NCBI GenBank assembly: GCA_041941305.1
Contig: JBGTQJ010000020.1
Span: 62,001-126,000, forward strand
Length of the DNA stretch: 64,000 nucleotides
From: JANSWP01 sp041941305
GTDB taxonomy: Bacteria; Bacteroidota; Bacteroidia; Chitinophagales; Saprospiraceae
Reading direction: 5' to 3'
Positions 41,875-52,100 of this stretch are shown here, in pieces (within the stretch, counting starts at the first letter, position 1; the number at the start of each line of letters is the position of its first letter). The notes beneath the pieces were generated by a model. It had not been told where the DNA came from and searched no databases. It saw only the letters and a list, made by a program, of their open reading frames with translations. The position numbers were made by a program, and so were the translations under genes.

Positions 41875-43038
41875 ATGACAATTATTTCTATTCAAAATTT
41901 TAGCCTACAAAATTTCTTTGTTAACTTGCGGCTTCACTATGTGCCTTCCACCCAAAAAAACTCAAGACATAACCAGAAACCGTATTTAATAACAAAATTT
42001 GGGCATATTTTGAAATCTATACACCACCTTTGTTCTTTATGCGCGGTATTGCTCTTTCTGCCCTCGATTCTAAACGCTCAGGATATTCACTTTTCACAGT
42101 ATTACAACTCCCCACTCACGTTAAGTCCAGCACTTACGGGCATCACAAAGGGCGATATTAGACTCGTAGGCACATACCGCAGCCAGTGGTCTTCTGCACT
42201 GGCACCATATTCTACCTTCCATGGTTCTGCTGACTGGAAATATTTCAATCCTAAATTAAAAACTGGATTTTTCAGTGCAGGAGTCGTCTTGAATTATGAC
42301 GATGCTGGCGATTCCAATTTGCGAAATACCCAGTTTGGAATTAGCGGAGCATTCACCTATGCCATTGGTACAGAGAATTTTGTAACGCTTGGAGCTATTG
42401 TTGGCTTTGGACAACAAGCTTTTGATATGAATGGCTTGACATGGGACAATCAATTCAACGGCGATATTTTTGATCCAAATCGAAGTTCGCGGGAAAATTT
42501 TGATCGAAGCAGTTTTTTCTATCCGGACTTTAGTGTTGGTGTGAATTGGCATGGGCAAAAAACAAGTACCCGTTCTAGATTGAATGTGGGTGTTGCTGCC
42601 TATCATTTCAATCGACCAAAACAAAGTTTCCTGGAAACTGATGGCATCAAAATGCCGACCAGGTTGAGCTTTTATTTCTTGCCTGTAGTACAATTGACTG
42701 AAAAAATAGATTTCCTGCTACATTCCATGGCTCAATTGCAAGGACCTGATTTTGAGGCACTTGCAGGTGGAGCTGCCAAAATTCATTTGAATACAAAGCG
42801 GGCCAGGGAGATTGCGGTACAGTTTGGTATTGGCTATCGATTCAATGAATTTGGCGATGCACTCATTCCTGGAATTGAATTACACTATCGAAATTGGATG
42901 GCAGGATTAACTTATGACTTAAACGTTTCCGGATTCAGAGAAGCGACCAACCGCCGAGGAGGTCCCGAAATAAATTTCAGATACCTTATTCAAAAAGTAA
43001 GACCACTGAAAGTATTTAAGAATTGCCCCTTGATTTAA
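41875..43038 (+). CDS. PorP/SprF-family type IX secretion membrane protein
   Basis: The family pattern begins after a signal segment (LCAVLLFLPSILNA) with QDIHFSQYYNSPLTLSPALT, followed by SQWSSALAPYSTFHGSAD and the repeated beta-strands of an outer-membrane barrel. The C-terminal strands include FGIGYRFNEFGDALIPGIEL and GLTYDLNVSGF. SprF/PorP proteins bind a partner adhesin during T9SS export to the surface. Taking the ATG at 41875 leaves about 50 residues before the signal segment; a TTG at 42010 would give a normal signal peptide and may be the true start. It lies between the adhesin at 38305 and the OmpA-type gene at 43128. Confidence 0.88.
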   Translation: MTIISIQNFSLQNFFVNLRLHYVPSTQKNSRHNQKPYLITKFGHILKSIHHLCSLCAVLLFLPSILNAQDIHFSQYYNSPLTLSPALTGITKGDIRLVGTYRSQWSSALAPYSTFHGSADWKYFNPKLKTGFFSAGVVLNYDDAGDSNLRNTQFGISGAFTYAIGTENFVTLGAIVGFGQQAFDMNGLTWDNQFNGDIFDPNRSSRENFDRSSFFYPDFSVGVNWHGQKTSTRSRLNVGVAAYHFNRPKQSFLETDGIKMPTRLSFYFLPVVQLTEKIDFLLHSMAQLQGPDFEALAGGAAKIHLNTKRAREIAVQFGIGYRFNEFGDALIPGIELHYRNWMAGLTYDLNVSGFREATNRRGGPEINFRYLIQKVRPLKVFKNCPLI

Positions 43039-43053
43039 TGTGTGTGTGCATGC

Positions 43054-43096
43054 ATCTGTAAATTCATTGGTATTTACTTGATTCACATTTACAGAT
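43054..43096. terminator. Inverted repeat between the PorP and OmpA genes
   Basis: ATCTGTAAAT (43054-43063) and ATTTACAGAT (43087-43096) are perfectly complementary over 10 bp with a 23-base loop. No T-tract follows, so termination would be weak or partial. Confidence 0.5.
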
Positions 43097-43127
43097 CCAG
43101 GCATTCGCAGGCTTATACAATTTCAGA

Positions 43128-45575
43128 ATGGACATTAAACAATTTTCCAAATTTTTTCTGCTTCTTTTTGCTGCGATGGCATTGAGTTCGTCTCTTCAAA
43201 GCCAAACGCTCAAGCAATACCTCAAGGCAGCTTCTGAATCTTTTTATGCAAAAGATTATTACTCTGCTATGACCTATTATGATATCGCTCATGAAATTGA
43301 GGAAGAAGATATGGAGATTTTGTATAAATATGCCGAATCTGCCAGGCTTTTTGAAGCATATACTTTTGCTGATACGGCTTATACCAATGTTTTGTATAGC
43401 GAAGATGGTGCAGCTTACCCAATGGCAGCTTTTTGGTTGGCAACCGTGAAAAAGAAAATAGGATACTACGACGATGCTGCACATCTTTTTCAAAAGTTTC
43501 TCGATGCCAATTTGGGTACCTACGATGATTTTATTGAAACCGCAAAAAAAGAATTGGCGGATTGCGAATGGGCGATAGAAGCAGTTAATGAACCTGATGA
43601 AAATATACTGGTGAACCAAATGGGTGAATCAGTTAATACAAGCTATTCAGACTTTGGTGCGAATAAAGTTGGAGATAAATTTTACTTTTCATCTTACAGT
43701 TTTACAAAAGAAGAAGACAAGGATTACCCCAAGCGACAATACGCTAAAGTCCTGGAATCTGAAGATGATGGGGAGACGGCAAATCCGGTTACCTTCAATC
43801 ACGGAGTGAGACATACTGCACATTCTGCTTTTAATAAAGATCAAAGTAGAATGTACTACACACTTTGCGATTATAGCACGGTAACCGAAATTCAATGTGA
43901 AATTTTTTACAGAGATGTAGATGAAGATGGGAATTTTGGTCCCGAGATGGAATTGCCTGGTCACATCAATATGACAGGAGTAACCAACACTCAACCCAAC
44001 ATCGGTTATGACAAAGCCACTGGCAAGGAATGGCTTTTCTTCACTTCTGATCGCGAAAAAGGGAAGGGCAAACTGGATATTTGGGCGAGTTATATCAATG
44101 AAGATGGTACTTTTTCTCAACCGTTTAGTTTGAGCCTCAATTCAGAAGGAAATGACATTTCTCCTTTCTTCCACAACGAAAGCCAAACCCTTTACTTTAG
44201 TACGGATGGACGTCGGACATTAGGGGGTTATGATATTTTTAAGGCTACGAAAAAAGATGCTAACTGGAGTGAACCTGAACATATGCCTATTCCTTTGAAT
44301 AGCAGTTATGACGATGCTTATTTTGTTTTGAATGAAGGAAAAACAGGAGGGTATTTCTCTTCCAAACGCTTGGGTTCCAAACTATTGGATCCCTTTTATG
44401 AAGCCTGCTGTTTTGATGTGTATTCCTTTGCAATTGACTTAATTCAATTGGATGCTTTTACCTTTAATAAAAAAGGAGGGGAGGCTTTGCCTGGTGTGAC
44501 TTTGGAATTGTTTGAAATTACTCCTGACGGGGAAACAAAACTCACAAGTAGTACCAATGAAGAAGGCAATGAGTTTGATTTTGAGCTGAAAAAAGGGCAG
44601 AAATATGTGATTTTGGCAACTAAACCAGGATTTGTTCCGCTCCGGGAAGAAATTGACTTAACCAATCCTGAATTGACCCAAAACAGTACTTTGGAGAGAG
44701 AATTATTCCTGGTTCCAACAACAGTAGATTTAGAGGTTTTAACCTTTAATAAAAAATCAGGTCGTGCGCTACCTGGTGTAGAAGTTCGGCTTGCAATTGA
44801 TGGTCAGGAAGTCGCTTACCAAAAAAATGATAGTGGAAATGATGTCCAATTTGTACTCGAAAGAGGAAACCTATATCAATTAATAGGCAGTCGGGTGGCA
44901 TTTAATCCAGATACCGTATTAATTGATTTAACGAATGACAATGAGGTTTTGAAAATTGAAGAACGACTGGAGCTGGAACCAAAAGACATTCGCGAATTTC
45001 CTCCACTGCTATTATATTTCGATAATGATATTCCAGCCAAAGCAAAAGGTAGAAGCAGAGCGACTACAGATGCAAACTATACCGAAACTTTTGTGGACTA
45101 TGTTGCCAAGAAAGATATTTTTATTAAGGAATATACAAAAGTATTGGAGGGTCATGACAGCACACTTGCGAGTGGGAGAATTAGCGCTTTTTTCACAAGG
45201 GAACTGCGCAATGGCTATGAAAGTTTGATGGTCTTTTCAGAAGACTTACAAGCTACACTTGAAAAAGGTACCAAAGTGCAAATAGAAATCCAGGGTTTTA
45301 CAAGTCCACTCGCTGGCGAAAGCTATAATGAATTGCTGTCAAAGCGTCGGGCAAATTGCCTCAAAAATCATTTTGAACAATTCAACAATGGTGTATTGAA
45401 ACCCTATATGGATGCTGGACAAGTAACCATTATTGAAGTAGGATATGGTGAAAAATTTGCTCCCCAATTTATCAGTGACCGTTTGGATGATGAACGGGAG
45501 TCTATTTACAGCCTTGCTGCTTCTTCAGAACGTAAAGTCGCAATTGTAGGTGTAAGAATTGATACGGGCAATTGA
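43128..45575 (+). CDS. TPR/PD40/OmpA-family outer-membrane protein
   Basis: An 815-residue protein with a signal peptide (MDIKQFSKFFLLLFAAMALS). TPR-like helices span about 25-150 (YYSAMTYYDIAHEIEEEDME). PD40/WD40-like blades follow at about 165-430 (KVGDKFYFSSYSF, FHNESQTLYFSTDGRRTLGG). Two carboxypeptidase-regulatory-like repeats lie near 440-600 (TFNKKGGEALPGVTLELFE, TFNKKSGRALPGVEVRLA). The C-terminal OmpA domain (about 680-815, GFTSPLAGESYNELLSKRRA) binds peptidoglycan. The TPR-PD40-OmpA order resembles PorE and related T9SS accessory proteins. It belongs with the PorP/SprF gene just upstream. Confidence 0.82.
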   Translation: MDIKQFSKFFLLLFAAMALSSSLQSQTLKQYLKAASESFYAKDYYSAMTYYDIAHEIEEEDMEILYKYAESARLFEAYTFADTAYTNVLYSEDGAAYPMAAFWLATVKKKIGYYDDAAHLFQKFLDANLGTYDDFIETAKKELADCEWAIEAVNEPDENILVNQMGESVNTSYSDFGANKVGDKFYFSSYSFTKEEDKDYPKRQYAKVLESEDDGETANPVTFNHGVRHTAHSAFNKDQSRMYYTLCDYSTVTEIQCEIFYRDVDEDGNFGPEMELPGHINMTGVTNTQPNIGYDKATGKEWLFFTSDREKGKGKLDIWASYINEDGTFSQPFSLSLNSEGNDISPFFHNESQTLYFSTDGRRTLGGYDIFKATKKDANWSEPEHMPIPLNSSYDDAYFVLNEGKTGGYFSSKRLGSKLLDPFYEACCFDVYSFAIDLIQLDAFTFNKKGGEALPGVTLELFEITPDGETKLTSSTNEEGNEFDFELKKGQKYVILATKPGFVPLREEIDLTNPELTQNSTLERELFLVPTTVDLEVLTFNKKSGRALPGVEVRLAIDGQEVAYQKNDSGNDVQFVLERGNLYQLIGSRVAFNPDTVLIDLTNDNEVLKIEERLELEPKDIREFPPLLLYFDNDIPAKAKGRSRATTDANYTETFVDYVAKKDIFIKEYTKVLEGHDSTLASGRISAFFTRELRNGYESLMVFSEDLQATLEKGTKVQIEIQGFTSPLAGESYNELLSKRRANCLKNHFEQFNNGVLKPYMDAGQVTIIEVGYGEKFAPQFISDRLDDERESIYSLAASSERKVAIVGVRIDTGN

Positions 45576-45589
45576 TTTTTTCCAAAATT

Positions 45590-45620
45590 GAGCACAGAAA
45601 GTTGTGCTCTTATATTTTTA
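45590..45620 (+). terminator. Intrinsic terminator of the OmpA-type gene
   Basis: GAGCACA (45590-45596) and TGTGCTC (45603-45609) form a 7-bp stem with a 6-base loop, followed by a T-rich tract (TTATATTTTTA). Confidence 0.8.
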
Positions 45621-45642
45621 TTTATTTTAGAAGCTATACAGT

Positions 45643-45715
45643 AGACTTTATTCGGTTGACGGTAAACGGCGGACGGTTGACGGCTTCCCTTACAAAATCT
45701 TTTCGAATAAAGTCT
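45643..45715. repeat. Heptad array bounded by 12-bp inverted repeats
   Basis: AGACTTTATTCG (45643-45654) and CGAATAAAGTCT (45704-45715) are exact complements. Between them, four 7-bp words ACGGTAA, ACGGCGG, ACGGTTG, ACGGCTT (45659-45686) share a fixed ACGG and vary in the last three bases. Confidence 0.7.
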
Positions 45716-45776
45716 AGTGTCAAAATACTTTTTACACAGAGTACTAACTGAACTAGCATTTATTCTTGTGGATATT

Positions 45777-46039
45777 TCCCCCTCAGTCCTATTGGACAGC
45801 TCCCCCAAGGCAGGGGTGATTGGTTCTATCATTTTTTCAAAAAATGAAAATCAAAATGAAAATTAAAATAAAAGAATGCCCCTTTGGCTTTATGAATATT
45901 TGGCTTTTTCATTTTGATTTTCATTTTAATTTTGATTAAAAACTGTTTAAATTAGAACCAATCACCCCTGCCCCCAAGGGAGCACAGTTCGTTTACTTTT
46001 ATGCTCCCTTGGGGGAGCTGCCAGCAGCAATGAGGGGGA
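45777..46039. repeat. 263-bp nested palindromic mosaic
   Basis: Outer arms TCCCCCTCA (45777-45785) and its complement (46031-46039). Next, AGCTCCCCCAAGG (45798-45810) pairs with 46007-46019. Then a 20-bp perfect pair, 45809-45828 against 45953-45972. At the core are hexads AAAATG, AAAATC, AAAATG (45841-45858) against ATTTTG, ATTTTC, ATTTTA (45911-45928). The right side also has an internal 13-bp stem (45971-45983 with 46003-46015). No coding sequence. Confidence 0.75.
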
Positions 46040-46176
46040 TTAAGTCCCTAAGGTCGTTTGTCAGTTCAGCTAAATTTTAAAAGCTTCTTAATCAACTAAA
46101 AATTGTATCGGTAGCAAAAACTTCCGAAATAATTTGGCTCTCAATACCCCAAAATCAAATCAAAATCATTGAAGCA

Positions 46177-49100
46177 ATGAGAAAGTTGATGCAAAAATTT
46201 GGTCTCCAATTTTTCCTCCTTTTGGCGGGGATGTTTTTTGTGCAAAATAAGGTTTTGGCTTCCCATATTATTGGAGGTGAAATCACTTATAAATGCCTGG
46301 GCGGTGATCAGTTTCAAATTACCCTGGATATTTATCGGGATTGCAATACTGGCAATGCTCAGTTTGACAATCCGCTGCGTTTTACCATTTACAGGGATAA
46401 TGAACAAATGTATTTTGACTCAGTCAATATCTCCCCAATCCTTATTGAAGAAATTCCCGCGGATGTGGGAGATCCTTGCCTTTTTGTACCCGATAATGTA
46501 TGTGTAGAAGCTGCAAGGTATCAAGCCGTCGTTAATTTACCTGATTATGGAGGAGGTTATAATATTGTTTATCAAAGATGTTGCAGAAATATTACGATTT
46601 CTAATATTGAAGCTCCAGATTCTACCGGGGCTACGTACAATATATATTTATCAGACAAGGCCAGAGATGAATGTAATACCAGCCCTGAGTTTGGGACTTA
46701 TCCACCTGTATTTATTTGTGTTAACAAACCCATTGAATTTTTGCATTCAGCCACTGATGCAGAAGGAGATTCATTAGTTTATAGTTTGTGTACACCACTT
46801 GCTGGTGCTACGATAAATGTACCTCAACCTTATATTGCAAAACCACCACCATACGATAGCGTAGAATGGAAACCTCCCTTTAACTTAGATAATTTATTGG
46901 GTGGTGACCCACCATTGGAAATTGATCCTCAAACAGGTTTATTGACAGGTTTACCAGAAGTTATTGGTCAATATGTAATAGGTGTCTGTGTAGAAGAGTA
47001 TCGAAACGGTGAATTGCTTTCATTGACCAGAAGAGACTTTCAGTACAATGTTGGACTATGTGGAGAGATTATTTCTGTGATTGAAGCTCCTCCAGCCATT
47101 TGTTATGAAGATGGAGAAGACCTTACTGTGACTTTTGATAACAAAAGTAATGATTCACAGAATTTTCTTTGGTATTTTGATTGGCCGAACACCAGCGCCA
47201 GTTCAACAGATAGTTTGCCAACTCATACCTACATGACACCTGGTCATTATACGATTGCTTTAATTGCCGAACCTGGAAGTCAATGTGTGGATACGAGCTT
47301 CCACGATATTTTCTTGCAATACAATTCTTTGAATACAGATTTTGAGATTGCGACATATGACTGCTCGACCACTTCTGTTTTGTCCTTGCAAGATCTATCA
47401 ACTGATAATGTTTCTGACCCAATCAGTTGGAACTGGACGGTGGATCTGGGAGGTGGGAATATTTTTAGCTCTTCTGACCAAAATCCCGTTTTTATTATTC
47501 CAAATCCTTCCTCTGGCACGATAACGTTGACGGTAGAGACAGAAAATACTTGTTTACAAACTGTTCAGAAAGCTTTCCAAACAGGCAACAACAATCCAGA
47601 TGATTTCCTGCCAGAAATGTATGACTTGTGTTTTGGAGAGGAAATAGATTTGAATCCAGATTTCAATTCAACCACCGGGTTTACCTATGCCTGGGGAGCT
47701 CCTATCAATTCAAATGAACCCAATCCAACTGTTTCCCCAACACAAACAACTATCTATGCAGTAACCATTACTGCTCCAGACGGGGGATGCCAGATTGAAA
47801 CGGATGTTACGGTAGAAGTGACTTTATTGCCTGAACTGGATTTTGAATATACGACCCAATGTGATGCGGTTACTGTAAATTTTGTAAATAATAGCATCAA
47901 CACACCTGGTTATGTGTGGCAATTTGGAGATATGGCAGGTAGTACTTCAACCGAATTGAACCCTGAATTTGTTTATCCTGCTGTTGGTACTTATTCTGTG
48001 ACTTTATCTACTAATCCTGGGGCTCTATGCCAAGCCAGTTTGACTAAAGAAGTGGATGTAGTAGAGAAAATCCTGGAGGCAGATGTAGGGTTTAGCTATA
48101 CTGATTGTGGTGAAAATTATGTCACCATCAATTTCAACGATGCTTCAACTAATAGTTTAAACAATACACAGTCCTGGGCCTGGACATTGAGTAATGGCTC
48201 AGCCTCTAATTCTCCGACATTTACAGTAAGTATTACACAAGAACAGATGTTGGATGTAGATTTAGTAATTACTACTGAAGAAGGATGTGTAGACGAGATA
48301 ACTGAAACGATATTGATTGATTTTATTGAATTTCCTGCCTTGGATTCTGTGCTTGTATGTCCTGGTGGATCAATTGCGCTCAACCCCAATGGAGATCCTT
48401 CCTATGCTTATCAGTGGTCACCCGATGGAACTTTGAGTGATGCCTCCAGCCCAAATCCGATTGCTACCCCAAATGGCACTACCCTTTATGACGTTCAAAT
48501 CACGAATACGGTGACGGATGTTTGTACCATCAATAAACAGGTGTTGGTATTTGTCCCTCCTCCAATCGGACTTGACCCTGATGAAAATATAACTACTTGT
48601 GATCCGACTGCTGAAATATGTACTGCTTCATCAGAGACTGCTACCTACAGCTGGTTTGATGAAAATTCTACTTTTTTAGGCAATAATGCTTGTATCACAG
48701 TGGATGTTTCCGGAGTAAATAATTATCTGGTTCAGGCAGTTGATCAATACAATTGCCAGGAACAGGATTTTGTAGTGGTATTAGGAGGTCCAGTTGATTG
48801 GACGATCACAGACGACCAAATTGTATGTACGAATGAACCACTAAATGTAGGTGTGACAAATTTGGATCCCAATGATGATTTAACGGTTCAATGGATTCCT
48901 GAAGATTCTTTTGAAGGAGGCACCGGTGGAGAATTAAATCCGCAGGTGATTTTGACCCCTGGAGAACAAACATTAACAGTCATCGGTGAAAATCAATTTG
49001 GATGTAAAGATACTTTGAGTACTGATATTGCCATTGTGGATGAAAATATCAATCTGGATTTTGATTTCGAGGTTCAGTGCAATGGCTCAACTGTAGAGTT

Positions 49101-52100
49101 TACAAATTTGAGTACTGATGCCTATAATTATGTGTGGAATTTTGGAGATCCAGGAAGTTCGAATAATGTTTCCAACGAAACCAATCCAATCCACACTTAT
49201 AGCGCAATAGGAACCTATTTAGTGACCTTAAATATTGTTTTTGACCTGGATTGTGTGATTCCAATAACCAAAGAAGTAGAAATTGTGGCTCCAGAATTTA
49301 TCCCCAGATTTAGTTATGAATTTGATGAGCCCACTTGTTCTACAGATAGCGTCACTATTCATTTTTATGACATTTCAACCAATTTCTTGAACAATACTTC
49401 TTGTTGGGAATGGGACTTTAGCACTGGTCAAAGCTTTAGTGGTGGAGATGAGTTGGACACGGTTTCAATTACTGTGTATGCTAATACTAATTTGACAGCA
49501 ACATTGACCATTTGCACGCCAAATGATTGTTCGGGTTCTGATACTCAAACACTTGAAATTATTTTGCCGGAGACTCCTTCTCCAATTGGTGGAGAGATCG
49601 TCCTTTGCTATGGTGATACGACGAGATTGAATCCTGGCGGCAATGACATTTTTCAATATCAATGGTCGCCCGATGATGGAACCATTGATGACCCAAATGC
49701 CACTAACCCTACAGCATTTCCTTTGACCACCACCCCTTATTCGGTAACAGTTACCAGCATTAGTGCAGATACTTGTGCAGTTCAGGGAGAAGTTTTGGTA
49801 ACCATACCTGAGAGAGTTTTCGTAACTGCTTCTGATGATGTAACCACAACTTGTGGAAGTGCGATTACGATAAGTGCAACTTCCAATATAGACCCCGATG
49901 TAGATTATGTCTGGTCTTTTTTAAGCGGCATACAGGTAGGATTAGGACCTGTGTTGTCAGTGAATCCTGCAGATGAACAAACTTATGTAGTTGAAGGAAC
50001 AGACCAATTTGGATGTTTCAACAGAGATACCGTATTGGTAACAAATGAGGATATTAGTTTCACTGCCAATTTCCCAATGGAAGCTTGTCCAAATGATACC
50101 ATTCAAATATCCGCATCCAGTGACATTCTGGAGCACGATCTGAATTTCACCTGGACAACCAGTGCTCCAGGACAAATTTTGAGCAATCCAACCGAGCCCA
50201 ATATCATTGTGGTAACTGCTCCTACCAATGGGACAGTAACATACACAGTAACAGCCGAGAATCAATTCAATTGCACTGCTGACCAAACAGTTACGATTTC
50301 CAGTTATGATTTCAACCCAATGATTCCTGCAAATACACTGGCTTGCCCTGGAATAGAAACAGAAATTAATCCTGGGGCAGATTTGACTTGCAACTATACA
50401 TGGGCTCCGGATGCAGTGGTTACTCCTTCCAATGCTCCAAACCCAACTGTAACCATTCTTCAGACAGGTATTTTTACCGTAACCATTTCCAAACCTTTTG
50501 GAATGGATGTTTGTATGGATGTGCTTTCCACAACAGTTGAGGTTCCTGAAATCATTGAAATTACAGAAACTGTGGACACGATTACCTGTGGAGAGCCTAT
50601 TACAGTTTGTGCGACTGCAAATGTTCCAATTAATCAATATGTATGGTGTGATGCAGCGGGTAATCAAATTGGAACAGGTAATTGTTTCCTGGATGCCAAT
50701 CCGGTAGATGATGCTTTTTATATCATCAAAGCGACTGATCATTTTGATTGTAGTGCTCAGGATACAGTTTTTGTAAGCAATGAAGAAACAGATGTAGAAA
50801 TAGATGGAAATGGATTTATCGCTACATGCCCCCGTGACTCCTTCCAGATATGTATTTACAATTTGGATATAGATGACGTACTGACTTATCAATGGGAGGT
50901 TGTAGGACCTAATGGTGAAATATTGAGTGGTGTAGATGAAGCTTGTCCGTGGGTGTCTACTACTCCTAATGAGACGGCTTTCTTTCAGGTGACTGCTACC
51001 AATCAATTTGGCTGTCAGGAAACTCAAATCCTGGAGGTATTGACCTACGAATTTGATGCAGCTGTTTCCAGTACGGTGCGTGTTTGTTCAGGTGTTCCGA
51101 CCGAATTAAATCCTGGATTTACGCAAGGATTGTTTTACCATTGGGAACCAGACGATTGTATAAGTGACCCAAGTGCTCCCAATCCGATTATCACGACAAC
51201 TGAAAATAAAACACTAACTGCTACTGTAATGGGGTTCAATGGTCCGGATACCTGTATGGCGACATTGACAGTTGAGGTCATAGTTAATCCATTGATCAAT
51301 TTAGCGGCTACTCCTGACGAGGAAGTGTTGTGTGAGCATACAGATATTACATTTTCTGCGAATACAGATCCAGCGGTAGAAACCATTACCTGGTCGGCAA
51401 ATCCGGATTTCAGTAATCCTTTACAGCAAGATGTGCAAACGACCACTTCTGATTATAATACGACCCCAACTCACACTGAAACCTATTACATCCTTGCAAT
51501 CGACGATTTGGGTTGTAGAGATTCAACTTCTGTGACTGTCAATAGCTATCCGCTCGATGTTTCGCTAAATGACGCTTTTATCTTTTGCAAAGAAGATGGT
51601 ACTATTCTGATGGAAGTAACCAATAATGATCTGGCACAAAATTTAGCATATCAATGGTACCCTGATGGAGTGGTAGTAGGAAATAATACGGCCAATCCAG
51701 TTGAGATAGCATTAGAGGGCAACGCTACCGTTTTTGTTGATGTAGAAAATCAATTTGGTTGTACTGCTACTGATTCTGCTTTTGTGGAATTCTTTGATCT
51801 GGAATTGGATTTGATTGCAACAGCAGCGCCAGATACCATCATTTTTGGTTCGGGAGAATTTTCCCAGCTCCAAGCGACCTTTAGTAATGATTTTACCTAT
51901 GAATGGTCTCCATGTGGTTCATTGGACGATTGTAATATTCACGATCCACAGGCAATGCCAGAATCTACAACGACCTACACTGTAACTGTTTCCAATGAAG
52001 AGGGCTGTTTTGCAGAAAATGATGTAACTGTTGTAGTCATTAACCCTGACTGTCAAGAACCATTTGTTTTTGTACCCACCGCCTTCTCGCCAAACAATGA

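Larger units (their letters stand above)
45576..46176. other. 601-base intergenic region packed with palindromes
   Basis: Holds a terminator (45590), an element with 12-bp terminal inverted repeats around heptads (45643-45715) and a 263-bp nested palindrome (45777-46039). No coding sequence was seen. TAATTTGG near 46127 is a poor promoter candidate for the gene at 46177. Confidence 0.65.

Noticed and set aside
42256..42693. 145-residue reverse-strand frame in the PorP/SprF gene
   Set aside because: It is antisense to a clear family member and has no independent start context or motif.
49957..51027. Long 356-residue reverse-strand frame inside the giant adhesin gene
   Set aside because: It lies fully antisense to strongly repetitive coding sequence, has no domain pattern, and its composition is that expected from the complement of the adhesin codons.
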